From NCBI GenBank assembly GCA_964514395.1, contig CAZEQK010000068.1, positions 1 to 11,120 on the forward strand: a stretch of DNA of 11,120 nt, in the 5' to 3' direction. Each line of letters starts with the position of its first letter. The first letter of the stretch is position 1. This DNA is from CAZEQK01 sp964514395 (lineage in GTDB: Bacteria > Bacillota > Bacilli > Tepidibacillales > Tepidibacillaceae). The translations under genes were made by a program, and so were the position numbers. Positions 7,760-11,120 of the stretch are shown here, one piece after another. The notes beneath the pieces are model-generated. The model was not told the origin of the DNA. It did not search any database and worked only from the letters and a program-made list of their open reading frames with translations.

Positions 7760-7775
7760 AAGTATGAGTATACTT
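7760..7775 (-). repeat. Small inverted repeat directly after the last exporter gene
   Basis: AAGTAT (7760-7765) and ATACTT (7770-7775) form a 6-bp stem with a 4-base loop immediately beyond the TAA of the second permease gene. It has no U-run, so it is more likely a 3'-stabilising hairpin or chance than a full terminator. Confidence 0.4.
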
Positions 7776-8573
7776 TTAGTTTCCTGTACTAGTAAATGCT
7801 TGTAATCCTTTTTTCCAAAAAGCATAGGCAATAATGCAGGAAATAATTGCAACAATTGGCGACCATAAAGCAATGGATTGATACTCTGAATGATGAATAA
7901 AAAAAGCAGATGGGTAAAATGCCGTAAAACCATATGGAATTAACCAAGTCAGCAAGTAACGAATCGATTTATTGTAAATCGTTAATGGATAGCGAGCAAA
8001 ATCGCTTAAATTAAATACTGCCCACATAATGGGTAAGCTATCTACCATCCAAAAGGAAAAAGTTGCATAAAAAAGGTTAATGGCAACAAATATCAATCCG
8101 CTAGAGATAATCATAATAATAAGGAAAAAAATCTGTGTAATACCCCAATGAATAGGCAAATGAGGAATCGCTGTTGCTAAGATAATGATGCCTATGATTA
8201 ATTGTCCAAAGCCATCCTGATGGAGTCGGTCGGCGATTAAATGAAAAAGTACATTAATGGGTCGAATCATTAATCGATCAAAATTTCCTGTGCGAATATA
8301 TTGCCAACCCAAAGTCCATAAATTATCAAAGAAAATTTGATGAATGGACCTACCAGTTGATGCAATACCATAAATGAATAATATCTCATAAAAATTCCAA
8401 CCATTTAGCTGCTGAATGTGATCAAATACAATTTTCACAAAATAAATAGATGTGAATTGTTCAAGCATGACAGAAAGAACACCAAGTAAAAAATCAATTC
8501 GATATTCCATCATTACCTTTAGATGCTGTATTGAGAATAATACATATAGCTTAAGATATTTTTTTAGTACCAT
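7776..8573 (-). CDS. ABC-2 type exporter permease (DUF990/COG3694-like), second permease
   Basis: A 265-residue integral membrane protein with about six predicted helices (roughly residues 27-50, 62-75, 122-138, 145-170, 175-190 and 236-254). It would form half of the membrane channel of an exporter with the permease and ATPase encoded just upstream. The segment YIRTGNFDRLMIRPINVLF (92-110) resembles the G-x-[LF]-D-x-L-x-x-RP-x-N motif seen in the DUF990 (ABC2_membrane_6) family of uncharacterised transporters. The ATG at 8573 is preferred because GGAGG (8586-8582 on the minus strand) lies 8 bases before it; a TTG at 8588 would add five residues and place the ribosome site inside the gene. 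The gap to the previous stop is 4 bases. Family assignment is from motif memory, not a search. The substrate is unknown. Confidence 0.85.
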   Translation of the reverse strand: MVLKKYLKLYVLFSIQHLKVMMEYRIDFLLGVLSVMLEQFTSIYFVKIVFDHIQQLNGWNFYEILFIYGIASTGRSIHQIFFDNLWTLGWQYIRTGNFDRLMIRPINVLFHLIADRLHQDGFGQLIIGIIILATAIPHLPIHWGITQIFFLIIMIISSGLIFVAINLFYATFSFWMVDSLPIMWAVFNLSDFARYPLTIYNKSIRYLLTWLIPYGFTAFYPSAFFIHHSEYQSIALWSPIVAIISCIIAYAFWKKGLQAFTSTGN

Positions 8574-8577
8574 ACGG

Positions 8578-9366
8578 TTAACCTCCAAATATGGTGATTT
8601 GTTTAAGTGCTTGAGACCACAAAAGACGAACTAACATATATAATCCAACAAGCCAAATAACTTGTATCCCTATCGCATAAATTGCATTCATTCCAGTTAT
8701 TGTCCCTGTATAAATAGATACTGGCACGAAAATCATCGATTGAAAAGGAAGATACATACTTACATGGAGTAACCATGCTGGAAAAAGGGTAATTGGAATT
8801 AATGCTCCTGAGAAAAATGTGATAACAGCCTCCTTTAATACTCTTAAGCCCCATACATTGATTGTCCAGAAAGCTAACATAGCAATAATTAAATCAAAAA
8901 AGGCGCCAATACCTATTCCAACAAGACCGCTAGTGACGAATAGTAAAATACTTTGCCAGGTAGCTGGGAAGGAGATATGAAGAAACAGAAAACCAATTAT
9001 GATAAGAGGGAGTCCTTCCCGAATAAATCCTGATAACTTTGCTCCAAAATCTAGAGCTATAATTTTAAAGATAAGATCGTATGGACGCATTAACTCGATA
9101 GCTACTTCGCCTGTTCTAATATCCGATGCAAGTCTATTACCAGTACCGGAAACTAATCCCTGTAATATCATCGCGACTACCATGTAAGATATCATGGTTT
9201 TCAGATTCATCCCTTTAATAGTAGCCTGATTGGCATAAACGGCATGCCAAAAATAATAAATGATCATTAATCGGAGGATAAAGGTGACGGTACCAGCCCA
9301 ATACCACGCTGTATAAGCAGTTTCTACCTGCATTTGAGACTTAGCGAACTTCCAATATTTTTTCAA
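8578..9366 (-). CDS. ABC-2 type exporter permease (COG4587-like), first permease, TTG start
   Basis: A 262-residue membrane protein with about six helices (roughly 22-44, 57-73, 112-130, 138-170, 176-200 and 227-249). The cytoplasmic segment DIRTGEVAIELMRPYDLIF (82-100) matches the I-x-x-G-x-x-x-x-x-L-x-RP pattern of the partner permease, so the two are divergent paralogues that probably pair as a heterodimer. Translation starts at TTG: AGGAGG (9379-9374) is 7 bases before it, an ideal spacing, and the next in-frame ATG is at codon 12. It begins 13 bases after the ATPase stop and ends 4 bases before the next permease start. Together they make a minimal exporter of an unknown compound; nothing in the sequence ties it to haem. 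Confidence 0.88.
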   Translation of the reverse strand: MKKYWKFAKSQMQVETAYTAWYWAGTVTFILRLMIIYYFWHAVYANQATIKGMNLKTMISYMVVAMILQGLVSGTGNRLASDIRTGEVAIELMRPYDLIFKIIALDFGAKLSGFIREGLPLIIIGFLFLHISFPATWQSILLFVTSGLVGIGIGAFFDLIIAMLAFWTINVWGLRVLKEAVITFFSGALIPITLFPAWLLHVSMYLPFQSMIFVPVSIYTGTITGMNAIYAIGIQVIWLVGLYMLVRLLWSQALKQITIFGG

Positions 9367-9379
9367 ATCGCTCCCTCCT
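9364..9379 (-). promoter_or_regulatory. Ribosome binding site that fixes a TTG start
   Basis: On the minus strand AGGAGGGAGCGA precedes TTG at 9366-9364. The perfect AGGAGG (9379-9374) with a 7-base spacer supports the rare TTG as the true start of the first permease gene. Confidence 0.8.
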
Positions 9380-10378
9380 CTATAGTCCCTTTTGATAGAT
9401 TTCTTCTACTATGTTTTCAATTTTTGAATCTGTAATGGTTAAATCGGTAGCATTATAGGATTTCATTATAATTGAGATGACTTCTGCGGCTGAGATGGAG
9501 TCATTATTAAAGGCAATACTAACTTTATTTGTGTTTTCCTCTGCCTCTTCTACTACTTCTACTCCTAACTCTACGAGTTTTTCTGGTAATACAAACGTTT
9601 GAATTTTTTCCAAATCAAAATGGATCACACGTTTATTTCCAAAACGATTTTTGATGGATTTTAAGTCCCCATCATAAATAATCGTTCCTTCATCAATAAT
9701 AATAATTCGCTGACAAATTTCTTCGATATCCTGCATGTCATGAGTTGTTAAAATGATTGTAGTACCCCAGCGCTTATTCATTTCCTTAATAAACTTTCTA
9801 ATTCTCACCTTAACTGCGACATCAAGACCAATGGTTGGCTCATCAAGGTATACAACAGAGGGACGATGCAAAAAGGCTGCAGCTAGCTCACATCTCATCT
9901 TTTGACCTAATGAAAGCTGTCTAACAGGTATGCCTAATAATGGTTCTAGCTGAAGGACATCGACAAATAATTTTAAGGTTTCTTGATATTTTTCTTCAGG
10001 TATTTCGTAGATGTGCTTTAATAATTCAAAGGATTCACGAACTGGAATGTCCCAAAACAATTGGGTACGTTGACCGAATACGGCACCTATATTCTTTGCG
10101 TTTTTCTGCCTATCTTTATAAGGAATGATTCCATTTACTTGAATTTCTCCTTCTGTTGGTGTTAGAATCCCAGTTAGCATTTTTATCGTTGTGGATTTTC
10201 CAGCTCCATTTGCACCGATGTAACCGACTATTTCCCCAGATTGTATGGTAAGGGTTAGATCTTTTACAGCCTCCTTTATATCATAGGTTCGATGAAACAA
10301 GGCTTTAAATGCACCCTTTAGACCAGGGTCTTTTTTTACAATCTTATAATGCTTTTTAATTCCCTTTACTGTGATCAT
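9380..10378 (-). CDS. ABC exporter ATP-binding protein (COG4586-like)
   Basis: Cytoplasmic ATPase that would power export through the two permeases encoded downstream. The 332 residues comprise a nucleotide-binding domain of about 240 residues and a C-terminal extension of about 90 residues typical of ABC-2 exporter ATPases. Walker A is GANGAGKST (55-63). The Q-loop is FGQRTQLFWDIPV (101-113), a form characteristic of the uncharacterised COG4586 group. The ABC signature is LSLGQ (155-159), Walker B is VVYLDEP (175-181) with catalytic Glu180, the D-loop is GLD (184-186), and the switch His is His213 in TTHDMQD. The long N-terminal stretch before Walker A (DPGLKGAFKALFHRTYDIKEAVKD) is also usual for this group. 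The ATG follows AGGAGG (10395-10390) by 11 bases. All key ATPase residues are intact, so the protein should be active. First gene of its three-gene operon. Confidence 0.95.
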   Translation of the reverse strand: MITVKGIKKHYKIVKKDPGLKGAFKALFHRTYDIKEAVKDLTLTIQSGEIVGYIGANGAGKSTTIKMLTGILTPTEGEIQVNGIIPYKDRQKNAKNIGAVFGQRTQLFWDIPVRESFELLKHIYEIPEEKYQETLKLFVDVLQLEPLLGIPVRQLSLGQKMRCELAAAFLHRPSVVYLDEPTIGLDVAVKVRIRKFIKEMNKRWGTTIILTTHDMQDIEEICQRIIIIDEGTIIYDGDLKSIKNRFGNKRVIHFDLEKIQTFVLPEKLVELGVEVVEEAEENTNKVSIAFNNDSISAAEVISIIMKSYNATDLTITDSKIENIVEEIYQKGL

Positions 10379-10426
10379 AAATGCTTTATCCTCCTATCTT
10401 GATTGCTTTTATACTTAAGATTAGAC

Positions 10427-10456
10427 AAAAAAAACTACAGACAAATCAGCCTGTAG
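10427..10456 (-). terminator. Hairpin with eight U residues upstream of the exporter operon: attenuator or terminator
   Basis: Read on the minus strand, CTACAG (10456-10451) and CTGTAG (10440-10435) form a 6-bp stem with a 10-base loop, followed directly by eight T (10434-10427). It points toward the ATPase gene, whose start lies about 50 bases further on. There is no convincing minus-strand gene just upstream that it would terminate, so it could be an attenuator in the leader of the exporter operon. The short stem makes it weaker than the terminator after hemL. Confidence 0.6.
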
Positions 10457-10522
10457 GTCCTTATTCGCTCTCTTTATGTATAGCTATTATTAATCATGGA
10501 GCTTTTACTGATAAGGCTGATT
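10444..10522 (-). repeat. Long-range inverted repeat overlapping the hairpin loop (possible antiterminator)
   Basis: AATCAGCCT (10444-10452) and AGGCTGATT (10514-10522) are perfect 9-base complements 61 bases apart. The first copy covers the loop and two stem bases of the hairpin at 10435-10456. A second pair, CCTTAT (10459-10464) and ATAAGG (10511-10516), nests next to it. In a minus-strand transcript these pairings would compete with the terminator hairpin. That is what an attenuated leader would look like, but no known riboswitch or T-box core was recognised. Confidence 0.35.
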
Positions 10523-10832
10523 CTTAAGATATGGGTTTCTTTTTGATAGATATGTAGCAATATGCATCTTTATCAGCCACCTTCTTTAATTTCTTTCTCA
10601 TTATACTTCTAAAAAATAAAACTGTAAATTATTTCTTGCTTCAAACTCTCTGGTGTTAAATGCTTTTGAGAATCTTTCCATGACCCTCTGATAAAATAAT
10701 CCATTGCTATACTTAGGCATAGATAATATAAAGTGATTAGAAAATAAAAGGATTTGAAAGATAAAAATGGAATTATGGAGGATGAGAGATAAACCATAAG
10801 TACTTAACTGGGAAATTGGGAGCGTATCTAAA
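10457..10832. other. AT-rich stretch without a convincing gene
   Basis: Both strands carry only short open frames. A 62-codon minus-strand frame (10797-10609) is hydrophobic in its first half and ends in a charged, helix-like tail (MDYFIRGSWKDSQKHL and onward); it has no ribosome site and is closed upstream by an in-frame stop, so at most it is the tail of a decayed gene. A 25-codon minus frame (10601-10524, MRKKLKKVADKD...) has only a weak AGAAG ahead. The left part contains the inverted repeats described for the exporter leader. Confidence 0.5.
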
Positions 10833-11027
10833 ATGAAAAAATATAAAGTAATCAGTATTGATATGTTTCAAACACTAGTTGACATTGATATCAGAATAAA
10901 GTTCATCTGGAGAAGAATTCTAGGTAAACGGTACACAAAAGAATTAGAAGGTAAATATGCAAGCCTTGAAGAAATGTATTATGAAGATATGGGGTACCGC
11001 CAACATTCTAGCGGAATTATACGTTAA
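10833..11027 (+). pseudogene. Truncated HAD-family hydrolase, N-terminal remnant
   Basis: The 64-residue frame begins YKVISIDMFQTLVDID, which contains HAD motif I in the form D-x-F-x-T-L (nucleophile Asp10). HAD phosphatases of this kind usually have over 200 residues with motifs II, III and IV; none of these can follow here, because the frame stops at TAA 11025-11027. The segment up to about KYASLEE (residue 47) reads like an ordinary HAD cap start, while the last ten or so residues (GYRQHSSGIIR) do not, so a deletion or rearrangement near 10980-10995 is likely. A ribosome site GGGAG precedes the ATG by about 10 bases, so the start region looks intact. No substrate can be assigned, and a short functional product is unlikely. 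Confidence 0.6.
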
Positions 11028-11065
11028 GAAAATAATAAATAGAAAAAAGTCGGATTTTTTAACTT

Positions 11066-11120
11066 TGAACTGTGCCCTATAAAATGGACACGTTATAAAG
11101 AAACACTTTATTGGTTATGC
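11066..11120. mobile_element. Possible end of an IS3-like insertion sequence at the window edge
   Basis: TGAACTGTGCCCTATAAA followed by ATGGACAC resembles the terminal inverted repeats of some IS3-family elements of Firmicutes, which often read TGAACTG(T)nCCC...ATGGACA. The element would run out of the window to the right. No transposase is visible and the other end is not present, so this rests on pattern memory. It begins 38 bases after the stop of the truncated HAD gene, which agrees with a rearranged region. Confidence 0.35.

Noticed and set aside
8574..8588. TTG start at 8588 for the second permease
   Set aside because: The GGAGG ribosome site would fall within the gene, whereas it is ideally placed for the ATG at 8573.
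10609..10797. 62-codon minus-strand frame with a hydrophobic start and a tail loosely like the C-terminus of a TetR-type regulator
   Set aside because: No Shine-Dalgarno site, a stop just upstream, very AT-rich, and no recognisable domain; the TetR resemblance is too vague to claim.
10989..11016. GGGGTACCGCC...AGCGG segment reminiscent of a T-box core
   Set aside because: It lacks the conserved AGGGTGG part, there is no stem I or specifier region, and no aminoacyl-tRNA or amino-acid gene follows in the window.
1..11120. CRISPR arrays, tRNA or rRNA genes
   Set aside because: No regularly spaced repeats, tRNA cloverleaf signatures such as GGTTCGAATCC, or rRNA-like stretches were seen on either strand.

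Overview
The window looks like chromosomal DNA of a low-GC Firmicute, most likely a Bacillales or related facultative or strict anaerobe. The grounds are AT-rich sequence, strong AGGAGG-type ribosome binding sites, use of GTG and TTG starts, and a haem gene order (hemA, hemC, hemD, hemB, hemL) close to the Bacillus hemAXCDBL operon. I cannot name the species from sequence alone.

Positions 1-7638 (plus strand) are one long tetrapyrrole operon, cut by the left window edge. It holds the C-terminal part of a radical SAM/SPASM protein of the AhbC/AhbD/NirJ group, hemA (glutamyl-tRNA reductase), hemC (porphobilinogen deaminase), a cobA-hemD fusion (uroporphyrinogen III methyltransferase plus uroporphyrinogen III synthase), hemB (porphobilinogen synthase), a double-domain siroheme decarboxylase (AhbA-AhbB fusion) and hemL (glutamate-1-semialdehyde aminomutase). 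HemA, HemL, HemB, HemC and HemD make uroporphyrinogen III from glutamyl-tRNA. The CobA domain diverts it to precorrin-2. After oxidation and iron insertion to siroheme (enzymes not in the window), AhbAB would give 12,18-didecarboxysiroheme and radical SAM enzymes would finish haem b, or d1-type haem. No hemE, hemY/hemG or hemH is present, and hemX is missing from the position it holds in B. subtilis. The operon therefore looks dedicated to the siroheme-dependent (alternative) haem route. hemA is clearly more AT-rich than its neighbours.

Positions 7639-7775 separate two convergent units and carry a strong stem-loop terminator plus two smaller palindromes.

Positions 7776-10378 (minus strand, read from right to left) encode a compact three-gene ABC-2 type exporter: an ATPase followed by two six-helix permeases of the DUF990-like/uncharacterised-exporter type. 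The substrate is unknown. A hairpin with eight U residues lies about 50 bases upstream of the ATPase start, with an upstream sequence that could pair with its loop, so it may be an attenuator or simply the terminator of something lost.

Positions 10379-11120 look eroded: about 450 bases without a convincing gene, a 64-codon remnant of a HAD-type hydrolase with only the first motif, and at the right edge a sequence resembling the end of an IS3-like element running out of the window.
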